A DNA stretch of 5,312 nucleotides from an uncultured bacterium (GTDB lineage: Bacteria > Eisenbacteria > RBG-16-71-46 > CAIMUX01). Each line of letters begins with the position of its first letter. Position 1 is the first letter of the stretch. Below, in pieces: positions 1-5,312 of this stretch. The notes under the pieces were generated by a model. The model saw only the letters and a list, made by a program, of their open reading frames with translations. It had not been told where the DNA came from and searched no databases. Location of the stretch: assembly GCA_946886185.1 (NCBI GenBank), contig CAMPIC010000252.1, positions 1 to 5,312 of the forward strand. Direction: 5' to 3'. The position numbers were made by a program, and so were the translations under genes.

Positions 1-1
1 G

Positions 2-331
2 GGCTTCACGATCGAAGCGGGCGTTCCGATCATGCTGCGGAGCTGGGATCGTGCTCACTTCATGTTCCGCCCGGGAATCGGTTTCAATTCCCAGGACGTG
101 CTCGTGGCCGGTGGGACCGACACCGACTCCGAGACGCGGTTGCGGATTCTGGCGGAGTTGGAAGCCGAGATCTTCTTGGTGGACAACGTCAGCATCTCCG
201 CTTCCCACGGTCTCGCGATCGAGAACACCAGCCCTCCGGGAGATGCCGACAGCTCGACGAACTTCGGCCTCTTCGGAGACAACTTCACCGAGGTCGGATT
301 CCACATCTACCTGTTCGGCCCGGCCGAGTAA
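2..331 (+). CDS. Probable outer-membrane beta-barrel protein, C-terminal fragment
   Basis: The reading frame is open from base 2 to a TAA at 329-331, giving 109 residues; the start lies upstream of the window. The visible part alternates polar and hydrophobic or aromatic residues in short strands separated by Asp/Gly/Ser/Thr-rich turns: AHFMFRPGIGFN, then RLRILAELEAEIFL, then VSISASHGLAIE, and finally FTEVGFHIYLFG four residues before the end. This amphipathic strand pattern, with a last aromatic-rich strand close to the C-terminus, is typical of outer-membrane beta-barrels of the porin-like or OmpA-like barrel type. The extreme C-terminus is PAE rather than a terminal Phe, which is slightly atypical. 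No catalytic motif or specific family is recognisable, and the substrate cannot be named. A strong terminator about 60 bases downstream ends its transcription unit. An internal ATG at 32 is in frame but is unlikely to be the real start, because the strand pattern continues upstream of it. Confidence 0.62.
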   Translation, partial: GFTIEAGVPIMLRSWDRAHFMFRPGIGFNSQDVLVAGGTDTDSETRLRILAELEAEIFLVDNVSISASHGLAIENTSPPGDADSSTNFGLFGDNFTEVGFHIYLFGPAE

Positions 332-391
332 GACCGTTCTCGCGACCGCGCAGTGCCGCCAAGGCGAGGTGCGCAGCGAGATCCCGAAACC

Positions 392-429
392 CGGACGCCG
401 CGAAACGACATCGCGGCGTCCGTTTCTTT
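392..429 (+). terminator. Rho-independent terminator after the beta-barrel gene
   Basis: A perfect 12-bp inverted repeat pairs 392-403 (CGGACGCCGCGA) with 411-422 (TCGCGGCGTCCG) around a 7-base loop (404-410). The T-rich tract TTTCTTT (423-429) follows directly. This is the textbook intrinsic terminator layout. It lies 60 bases after the stop codon of the upstream gene and separates it transcriptionally from the regulator gene. Confidence 0.88.
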
Positions 430-616
430 ACCACGTATCTGGCCCGCTCCGGCCACTGAACTCGGCACCTCCCTGCGTTCAGCCACTGCATCTCCCGACT
501 CCGTCACTCAAACTTCTTCACCGCTGGTCCTGCCGACTGTTCCACGACTCCTTGATCACTGATCCCCCACTGCACGAAGACTCCCTCGATTCTCACCGGG
601 CACTCCGCGCTCCCGC
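430..616 (+). other. Non-coding C-rich, G-poor spacer
   Basis: No supportable gene is seen between the terminator and the next promoter candidate. Hand count for 481-600 gives about 50 C against about 19 G on the + strand, unlike the balanced G and C of the flanking genes. C-rich, G-poor RNA is the usual character of Rho-utilisation sites, so this may be a back-up termination zone for read-through, but that is inference. The overlapping open frames here lack ribosome sites and look like chance frames. Confidence 0.4.
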
Positions 617-646
617 TTCGCTCCTTCGGGCCGCCCGGGCTACACT
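617..646 (+). promoter_or_regulatory. Weak sigma-70-type promoter candidate for the regulator gene
   Basis: A -10-like TACACT sits at 641-646. An 18-base spacer separates it from a poor -35 match, TTCGCT (617-622, three of six consensus positions). Initiation near 653 would give a leader of about 40 bases before the ATG at 695. The position is sensible, but the -35 match is weak enough to be chance in this composition. An activator-dependent or alternative sigma factor promoter is equally possible. Confidence 0.28.
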
Positions 647-662
647 GACCCGTCATGAACCC

Positions 663-686
663 CTCCGCCCTTGCGGAGAAGAGGAA
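663..686 (+). promoter_or_regulatory. Leader hairpin and Shine-Dalgarno site that set the start at 695
   Basis: CTCCGC (663-668) pairs perfectly with GCGGAG (673-678) across a 4-base loop. This masks one purine-rich GGAG. A second Shine-Dalgarno-like GAGGAA (681-686) lies free just beyond the stem, 8 bases before the ATG at 695. This favours 695 over the in-frame TTG at 671, which sits inside the hairpin loop and has a pyrimidine-rich upstream region. Whether the hairpin modulates translation is unknown. Confidence 0.5.
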
Positions 687-694
687 CTCATCGG

Positions 695-3600
695 ATGGAT
701 TCCGCCTTCGCGCTCGTCGATGTGCTGCTGGACTCGGCGCGCGCCTTCCTGGACCGCGAAGATCTGGAAGACGCGGAGCGCTGCATCCGTCACGCCCTGG
801 AGGCTGCCGGAGAGGACACTCGGCGTCGCGGCAAGGCGCTCCTGCTCTCCGGACAGATCGCGAAGGCGCAGTCCCGGTTCGATGACGCCGAGGCTCGATG
901 GCGAGAAGCGCTCGAGCTGCAGCTTGCCGAGGACGATCTGCTCCCCGCTGCGGAGACCTGCTGCCATCTCGGCGAGCTCTTGCGCAAGCGCGGTCGGTTT
1001 CCCGAAGCGCTGTCCGCGATTCGCGAGAGCCTGCAGCTCTCCAGCGGAGAAACCCCCGGAGCGTTGCGCGCACGCGCACTCGAAGAGTTCGGAATGCTGC
1101 AGCGCCAGCTCGGATCGCCCGACGAGTCGATGCGCGCCTTCAGCGAGGCGGTGCGGATCCGCGAGGCGACCGGCGATCGCCCGGGTCTGGCGCGCGCCAG
1201 CCGCGGACTCGGAAACGCCTGCTTCAAGTTAGGGCTCCTGGACCAGGCTCTGGAAGCGCATCAGCGCTCCCTCCAGCTCTACGAAGCATCGGGGCGGGAA
1301 GAGGACGGCGCCACCGCCCTCAACAACATCGGGACCGTGCAGATCCAGCTCGGACGCAACTCCGATGCGGAGGAAAACTTCCGGCGCGCTCGCGCGATCT
1401 TCGATCGCCTCGGTCATCGCGACATGATGGCGTATGCATCGACCAATCTGGGCGTACTCGCGTCGTATCGAGGCGACGCCGCCGCCGCGGAGACGCATCT
1501 GCGCGAAGCGCTGGCCATCCGCGAGGAGATGGGTAACCTCGCGGGGCAGGCGAAGTGTCTCAACAATCTCGCGAACGTCTCGCACATGGCCGGCGCGTAC
1601 GAGGATGCGATCGGTTGGGCCGATCGCTCCATCCAGGCAATGAAGGAAGTGGAACGGGTGGAAGGGCTGACCGCCGCGTGGTTCGCGCGCGGGCGGGCCT
1701 GCCTGGAGCTGGGTCGATTGACCGAGGCGGATGCGGCGACGCGCGAGCTTCATTCGGTGGCGGAGCGCGCCGGCGATCGCGCGGGACAGTGCGACGCTCT
1801 CCTCCTGGAGACCGACCTCACGATCCGGCGCGAGCAGTATCCAGAGGCGCTTCGCCTCGCCGCGCGCGCGCAAGAGATGGCCGACAACCCGCGGCACGCG
1901 GCCGAAGCGCTCCGTTTGCAAGGCGAGACGCACCGCGCGCTCCACTCCCACGAGGCCGCGCGGGAAGCGTTGCTCGCGAGCGAGCGCGCGTTCCGCGAGC
2001 TCCAATCTCCCTATTACCTCGCCTTGTGCCGGCTCACCCTGGGTCGCCTCTTTCTGCAGGCGGGCGCCGCGGAAGCGGGAGCCGAGCGCTTGCGCCGCGC
2101 CGAGGAAGCGTTCACCACGATGGGTAACGCTCTGCTTCGATGGCGGTGCCTGCGCGCCCTCGCGGAAGCAGAATGGAAAATCAGCCGCCGGCAAGCGCGC
2201 CATACCCTCGGGCGGGCTTCCGAGGTGGCGCGCGAGCTGGGGCGCGATGATCTCGTCAAGGAAATCGAACGTTTCGGAGAAGACCTCGCCGCCGACGGCG
2301 CCGACTCCGTTCTCGTCAGCGCGACGCAGGGATTGGCGGCTCTCACCCGCTCGCTCCGGAAGACGCGCGATTTGGACAGTGCGATCGAGGAAACGCTCGA
2401 CGCGATCCTCGAGCTGTTCGAAATCGACGCCGGCTTCGTGGTGAGGAGCGATGGATCTGACCTCGACATCCTCGCCGCGCGTCCGGTCCAGAGGATGCTC
2501 CCCGCCGAAGCGGGCGAGCTCTGCCATCGCGCCCACACGTCGCGCGCCTTGGAAATCCATTGGCTCCCACAAATCGACTCGACGAGACGGTTCCTGGCGG
2601 CCGCCGCGATTCCCGCCTCAGCCAGCTCCGAACCTGCTTCCTTGGTCATCGCGGGACAGGCGGACATCGGCCGCGAAGCGTCTCTCGCCTCCATCGGATC
2701 GCTCGTGGAGCTGACCGCGGCGATTCTGGGTCTCATCTTCGATCTCCCGGGGCACGTGGAGAGCGCGATCGAGGTGTCGCCGAGTCTTGCGGAATCAACG
2801 CCCGGCATCGTCGGGCGCAGCGAGGCGCTGCGCGCGGTGCTGCACACCGTCGCCCGCGTTGCTCCGCTCGACTCTTCCGTGCTCCTCCAAGGCGAGAGCG
2901 GCACGGGCAAAGAGCTCATCGCGCGAGCGCTCCATCGTCACAGCGCGCGCGCCGCGGGACCGTTCGAAGCGATTTCCTGCCCCTCCATCCCGCGCGATTT
3001 GATCGAGGCCGAGTTCTTCGGACACGAGAAGGGAGCGTTCACCGGGGCGGATCGCGAGCGCCCGGGGCGATTCGAGCTCGCCGACGGAGGAACTCTCTTC
3101 CTCGACGAGATCGGTGACATCGAGCCCGGGACGCAGTCGAAGCTGCTTCGCGTGCTTCAGGAGCGCGAGTTCCAGCGCGTGGGCGGCCGGCATCCGATTC
3201 ACGTGGACGTGCGCGTCATCGCCGCGACGAGCCGCGATCTGTTCGAGGAGATGCGGGCGGGCCGCTTCCGTGAAGACCTCTACTATCGTCTGAGCGTGGT
3301 TCCGATCGCGATGCCTGCGCTGCGAGAGCGTGGAGACGACGTGCTTCTCCTGGCGGATCACTTCCTCGCCGAGTTCGCGTCCAAGTCCGGCGCCGCCCCT
3401 CCGCGCATCGCCGCGGATGCGCGAGAGATCCTGCTCCGGTATCCATGGCCTGGGAACGTCCGGGAGCTGCGCAATCTGCTAGAGTATTTGGTGGCGATGA
3501 ACCGGGAGGGCCGGATCACCGCCGCGGATCTACCTGCACGCATCCGAGAAGCTGCCGAGGCGGCGTCCCCCGTGGATGAGACCGAGTCCGCCGGTCTCCT

Positions 3601-3814
3601 CAAGCCGGGCGAAACTCTCGATGCGCGGCTCATGGCGGTGGAAGGTCAGCTCATTCGGCGCGCGCTCGTGCTCTCCGATTGGAATCAATCGCAGGCGGCG
3701 CGTTTGCTGGGGATGACCGAGACGCGCATGCGCCATCGAATGCGGCGTTACGGCGCGCAGCCCCAGGATGGATCCGGCAAGCGACCGCGCACGAGCAGGA
3801 AACCGGGGCGCTGA
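695..3814 (+). CDS. TPR-GAF-AAA+-Fis sigma-54-dependent transcriptional activator
   Basis: This encodes a cytoplasmic bacterial enhancer-binding protein of 1039 residues that should remodel sigma-54 RNA polymerase using ATP. Residues 2-517 form about thirteen TPR-like helix pairs; units one to nine (2-361) are each exactly 40 residues, the spacing of LGN/MalT-like protein- or peptide-binding TPRs. Residues ~545-685 resemble a divergent GAF-type sensor. The AAA+ domain (~704-935) is complete: Walker A GESGTGKE (733-740, Lys739), the sigma-54-contacting loop GAFTGA (780-785), Walker B TLFLDE (800-805), sensor [12 protein letters not shown] (839-849), arginine-finger region FREDLYYRL (858-866) and sensor [12 protein letters not shown] (918-927). 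The C-terminus carries a Fis-type helix-turn-helix ([20 protein letters not shown], 997-1016) and a basic tail. There is no receiver, kinase or membrane segment, so the signal is probably a protein partner and/or a GAF ligand. The ATG at 695 is chosen because of GAGGAA upstream and because TPR unit one begins at residue 2. The target promoters are unknown. Confidence 0.95.
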   Translation: MDSAFALVDVLLDSARAFLDREDLEDAERCIRHALEAAGEDTRRRGKALLLSGQIAKAQSRFDDAEARWREALELQLAEDDLLPAAETCCHLGELLRKRGRFPEALSAIRESLQLSSGETPGALRARALEEFGMLQRQLGSPDESMRAFSEAVRIREATGDRPGLARASRGLGNACFKLGLLDQALEAHQRSLQLYEASGREEDGATALNNIGTVQIQLGRNSDAEENFRRARAIFDRLGHRDMMAYASTNLGVLASYRGDAAAAETHLREALAIREEMGNLAGQAKCLNNLANVSHMAGAYEDAIGWADRSIQAMKEVERVEGLTAAWFARGRACLELGRLTEADAATRELHSVAERAGDRAGQCDALLLETDLTIRREQYPEALRLAARAQEMADNPRHAAEALRLQGETHRALHSHEAAREALLASERAFRELQSPYYLALCRLTLGRLFLQAGAAEAGAERLRRAEEAFTTMGNALLRWRCLRALAEAEWKISRRQARHTLGRASEVARELGRDDLVKEIERFGEDLAADGADSVLVSATQGLAALTRSLRKTRDLDSAIEETLDAILELFEIDAGFVVRSDGSDLDILAARPVQRMLPAEAGELCHRAHTSRALEIHWLPQIDSTRRFLAAAAIPASASSEPASLVIAGQADIGREASLASIGSLVELTAAILGLIFDLPGHVESAIEVSPSLAESTPGIVGRSEALRAVLHTVARVAPLDSSVLLQGESGTGKELIARALHRHSARAAGPFEAISCPSIPRDLIEAEFFGHEKGAFTGADRERPGRFELADGGTLFLDEIGDIEPGTQSKLLRVLQEREFQRVGGRHPIHVDVRVIAATSRDLFEEMRAGRFREDLYYRLSVVPIAMPALRERGDDVLLLADHFLAEFASKSGAAPPRIAADAREILLRYPWPGNVRELRNLLEYLVAMNREGRITAADLPARIREAAEAASPVDETESAGLLKPGETLDARLMAVEGQLIRRALVLSDWNQSQAARLLGMTETRMRHRMRRYGAQPQDGSGKRPRTSRKPGR

Positions 3815-3974
3815 ACGAGTCGCTCGCAGCCGATCCGACCTGTACGGGTCGCCAGAACTGAAGCCGGTAACGCGTATCGGTCCGGGGGAGGCGAAGGTCG
3901 GTTCATCCGGCGGAACGTCCGGAACGCGTCTCACAGCTTGGACAATGGAAACGGAGCAACCACGAAGGGCCCTG
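3815..3974 (+). other. Intergenic gap with short repeats, no clear terminator
   Basis: These 160 bases separate the regulator from the lamin-tail gene. A weak hairpin (CGACC/GGTCG, near 3837-3852) has no T-tract, so it is not a convincing terminator and read-through co-transcription is possible. AACGCGT occurs twice (3869-3875 and 3923-3929), and GGAACG occurs twice nine bases apart (3912-3917 and 3921-3926). These could be operator half-sites, but they are short. I see no sigma-54 -24/-12 element here. GAAGGG (3964-3969) serves as the ribosome site for the next gene. Confidence 0.4.
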
Positions 3975-4952
3975 ATGAACTCTGCAGCACGTCTTTCCCT
4001 GTCGATCGCGGCTCTTCTGCTAGCCGGATCGTCCGCGCAGGCCGAGATCTACCTCAACGAAGTCGTGGTGCGCGGAACGGAGAGAGTGGAGCTTTACAAC
4101 AGCGGCTCTGACTCCGTTTCGCTGACCGGTTGGACCCTCGAAGAAACCGGCGTGTTCCTCATTCCCGACGGCACGATCATCGCGCCCGGCGAGTATCTCG
4201 TGCTCGACGATCTGGGCGGGATCATGCATGACATCGGCGGCGATCTCGATCTGATCGACGATCTCAAAGCGCGCGCGGATGGCGTGCAGTACGGAAACAT
4301 GGGAGGCGCTCCCCTGCCCCATGACGAACCGCTCGTCTCGATGAGCCGGGCGCCCGACGCATCCTCGCTCCCTCCGCTCGATCCGGCGCTCGACGCGGTG
4401 TTTTGGACGCTCGATCTGACTCACACGTTCGGCGCGATGAACGACGCTCCGCCGCCGCAGCTCGGCTCCAGCCTCATCATCAACGAGCTGGATCCGAACG
4501 GTGGCGGCGGGCTTCTCACCGGAGACAACGTCGAGCTGTTCAACCCCACGGCCAGCGTCATCACTCCGCTCGGCTGGTTCATGACGTTCGGAGCCGGCAG
4601 CACGGTGCCGTTGACCATCAGCTTCGTCCTGCCGGGAGGAGTCGGGTCGATGAAGCTGCCGGGCGATATCGATCTGGAAGCGACGGAGCTCGCGTACCTG
4701 TTCGACGATCAAGGCGTGCGCGTCGATCAGCTCGGTTGGAACATGATCTTCGATGCCGCGTCCGGCCTACTCTGCATCGGCCGTTGTCCGGACGGAGCGG
4801 GACCGAACGATGGATATGACGCTGCGACGAGCGGAGCGGGAGACACGCTCGTCGAGCTCGAATGCACGATCGGACAGAACAATCCGGACGATTGCGGACC
4901 GACCCCGGTCGAGCCCACATCCTGGGGACGCATCAAGGCAGCACACCGGTAG
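3975..4952 (+). CDS. Secreted protein with two lamin-tail-like domains
   Basis: This is a 325-residue exported protein. Residues 1-23 are a signal peptide with a hydrophobic core (SIAALLLAG) and an AQA|E signal peptidase I site. The first lamin-tail-like (LTD) domain spans about 24-158: the NEVVV start, the ERVELYNSGSDSVSLTGWTL core (38-54), PGEYLVLDD, and a closing SMSRAPD...FGAMND segment. A second, more divergent copy (about 165-303) begins LIINELDPNG, has DNVELFNPT and ends with RCPDG and CTIGQNN. Bacterial LTD domains are Ig-like folds found on secreted or surface proteins, often linked to adhesion or to extracellular enzymes; no catalytic domain is present here. All four cysteines lie at 267, 271, 297 and 307. 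The protein ends PTSWGRIKAAHR. The ATG at 3975 has GAAGGG five bases upstream; an in-frame ATG at 3945 is possible but has a weaker ribosome site. It follows the sigma-54 activator on the same strand after 160 bases. Its exact function is unknown. Confidence 0.85.
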   Translation: MNSAARLSLSIAALLLAGSSAQAEIYLNEVVVRGTERVELYNSGSDSVSLTGWTLEETGVFLIPDGTIIAPGEYLVLDDLGGIMHDIGGDLDLIDDLKARADGVQYGNMGGAPLPHDEPLVSMSRAPDASSLPPLDPALDAVFWTLDLTHTFGAMNDAPPPQLGSSLIINELDPNGGGGLLTGDNVELFNPTASVITPLGWFMTFGAGSTVPLTISFVLPGGVGSMKLPGDIDLEATELAYLFDDQGVRVDQLGWNMIFDAASGLLCIGRCPDGAGPNDGYDAATSGAGDTLVELECTIGQNNPDDCGPTPVEPTSWGRIKAAHR

Positions 4953-4959
4953 CTCCAGC

Positions 4960-5007
4960 GATCGAGTTGCGCCCATACCCGTCGGTCTAAAAGGATCGAG
5001 CTTGCGC
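4960..5007 (+). repeat. Imperfect direct repeat GATCGAG(C)TTGCGC
   Basis: GATCGAGTTGCGC (4960-4972) recurs as GATCGAGCTTGCGC (4994-5007), identical apart from one inserted C, with starts 34 bases apart. The pair lies just after the lamin-tail stop codon. A part of the second copy, CGCAAT (5005-5010), also has an inverted partner ATTGCG at 5033-5038. The role is unknown; it could be a paired protein-binding site or a chance duplication. Confidence 0.5.
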
Positions 5008-5084
5008 AATTCCGGCCGCGCATTCGGTAGCGATTGCGTCGGGGGCCGCACCTCAGTGAAGGACGCGCGCTGCTCGCGTTCGCG

Positions 5085-5153
5085 CGAATCAACGAACCAC
5101 TTAACTGATTGATCTATAGACTCTTGTGCTCTGATTCGTTGACATCGACGAAC
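5085..5153. repeat. Inverted and direct repeats in the AT-rich island
   Basis: CGAATCA (5085-5091) has a perfect inverted partner TGATTCG (5132-5138), 40 bases apart. Overlapping them, ATCAACGAAC (5088-5097) is repeated in direct orientation as ATCGACGAAC (5144-5153), nine of ten bases identical. The cluster lies roughly 110-180 bases upstream of the sigma-54-like element at 5262. That is the usual distance of enhancer sites for sigma-54 activators, so these are candidate upstream activator sites; this is inference. Confidence 0.38.
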
Positions 5154-5261
5154 TTAGAGCGATCCCTTGCCGATCCAGCCCCTCCGGTGACCCATGGTGA
5201 TGACCTCGTAACTTACATAATTCCAATCATTTACTGACTCTGGTCTTCCGCTTCCAGATCC

Positions 5262-5278
5262 TGGCACGGCCGTTCGCT
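5262..5278 (+). promoter_or_regulatory. Sigma-54-like -24/-12 element with one extra base
   Basis: TGGCACG (5262-5268) matches the sigma-54 -24 consensus perfectly. The -12 part reads TTCGCT (5273-5278) instead of TTGCT, so 11 bases rather than the required 10 separate the GG and GC doublets. Sigma-54 spacing is strict, so this may be non-functional, a decayed promoter, or a chance match. It is reported because the window encodes a sigma-54 activator and because repeats sit upstream at enhancer distance. Confidence 0.25.
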
Positions 5279-5282
5279 AGAC

Positions 5283-5306
5283 CCACTTCGTACACGACCG
5301 AAGTGG
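5283..5306. repeat. 8-bp perfect hairpin / inverted repeat at the window edge
   Basis: CCACTTCG (5283-5290) pairs perfectly with CGAAGTGG (5299-5306) around an 8-base loop. Only six bases follow before the window ends, so a T-tract cannot be assessed. It could be an operator, a leader-RNA structure, or the first arm of a terminator or mobile-element end. Confidence 0.5.
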
Positions 5307-5312
5307 AGGCTC

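Larger units (their letters stand above)
4953..5312. other. Gene-free region with regulatory-looking structure
   Basis: No open frame here on either strand has a ribosome site plus plausible composition, and no tRNA or rRNA signature is visible. No intrinsic terminator with a T-tract follows the lamin-tail gene. The stretch holds direct repeats (4960-5007 and 5088-5153), an inverted repeat (5085-5138), an AT-rich island (24 of 60 bases G or C in 5101-5160; 14 of 40 in 5201-5240), a sigma-54-like element (5262-5278) and a hairpin (5283-5306). It reads most naturally as an upstream regulatory region for a gene starting beyond the window. Confidence 0.5.

Noticed and set aside
464..476. GGCAC-N5-TGC as a sigma-54 promoter for the regulator
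   Set aside because: The spacing is one base short, the -12 part lacks TTGC, and it lies over 200 bases from the start codon.
671..694. TTG at 671 as the start of the regulator
   Set aside because: It sits in a hairpin loop with pyrimidine-rich sequence upstream and would add RRRGTHR before the first TPR unit. The ATG at 695 has GAGGAA at good spacing and the TPR register starts at residue 2.
655..885. ATG at 655 opening a 76-codon frame
   Set aside because: It has no Shine-Dalgarno sequence, is out of frame with the regulator, and the product has no domain-like pattern.
51..1232. A + strand open frame of 393 codons spanning the first gene end, the terminator and the regulator start
   Set aside because: It runs through a strong terminator and across two genes in another frame, is Arg/Ser/Pro-rich, and has no ribosome site. 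The two overlapped frames have clear domain content.
1229..2572. A long minus-strand open frame of 447 codons
   Set aside because: It lies entirely opposite the TPR and GAF coding region. Its predicted sequence is Arg/Gly/Ala-rich with no recognisable domain, as expected for an antisense shadow in high-GC DNA.
3945..3974. ATG at 3945 as an alternative start of the lamin-tail gene
   Set aside because: It is in frame and adds ten residues including two Arg, so it cannot be excluded. The ATG at 3975 has a better ribosome site (GAAGGG) and gives a compact signal peptide.
5139..5167. Perfect TTGACA as a sigma-70 -35 box
   Set aside because: At 16-18 bases downstream the sequence is GATCCCT-like, with no acceptable -10 box.
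5191..5210. CCATGG-centred GGTGAC/GGTGATGAC motif as an operator
   Set aside because: Apart from the 6-base CCATGG palindrome the arms are in direct rather than inverted orientation and are too short to support a call.
5160..5312. tRNA or CRISPR array in the terminal non-coding stretch
   Set aside because: There is no cloverleaf pairing, no GTTCRANNC T-loop and no CCA end. No repeat of CRISPR length recurs.

Overview
The window looks like a piece of a high-GC, diderm (Gram-negative type) bacterial chromosome. G and C dominate most of it, especially codon third positions. It holds the 3' end of an outer-membrane-type beta-barrel gene, a sigma-54 activator, and an exported protein with lamin-tail-like domains. 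That mix fits environmental phyla such as Candidatus Eisenbacteria, Gemmatimonadota or Myxococcota; this placement is inference, not something the sequence proves. All three genes lie on the + strand.

Layout: 2-331 is the C-terminal part of a probable beta-barrel protein whose start lies outside the window. It is followed by a strong intrinsic terminator (392-429). A C-rich, G-poor spacer then leads to a weak promoter candidate and a small hairpin just ahead of a Shine-Dalgarno site. The dominant gene, 695-3814, encodes a 1039-residue cytoplasmic regulator: thirteen TPR-like helix pairs (nine in succession exactly 40 residues long), a degenerate GAF-like segment, a complete sigma-54-activating AAA+ domain and a Fis-type DNA-binding helix-turn-helix. 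After a 160-base gap, 3975-4952 encodes a 325-residue secreted protein with a signal peptide, two lamin-tail-like domains and a short conserved-looking basic C-terminus. The last 360 bases (4953-5312) have no convincing gene. They contain direct and inverted repeats, an AT-rich island, a near-consensus sigma-54 promoter with abnormal spacing, and a hairpin at the window edge.

Working model (inference): the TPR regulator senses a protein or peptide partner rather than a phosphoryl signal. It then switches on one or more sigma-54 promoters, possibly for exported or surface proteins such as its neighbour, or for the unseen gene beyond position 5312. The most distinctive item is the regulator itself, which combines a long, very regular TPR superhelix with a sigma-54 activator and has no receiver or kinase domain.
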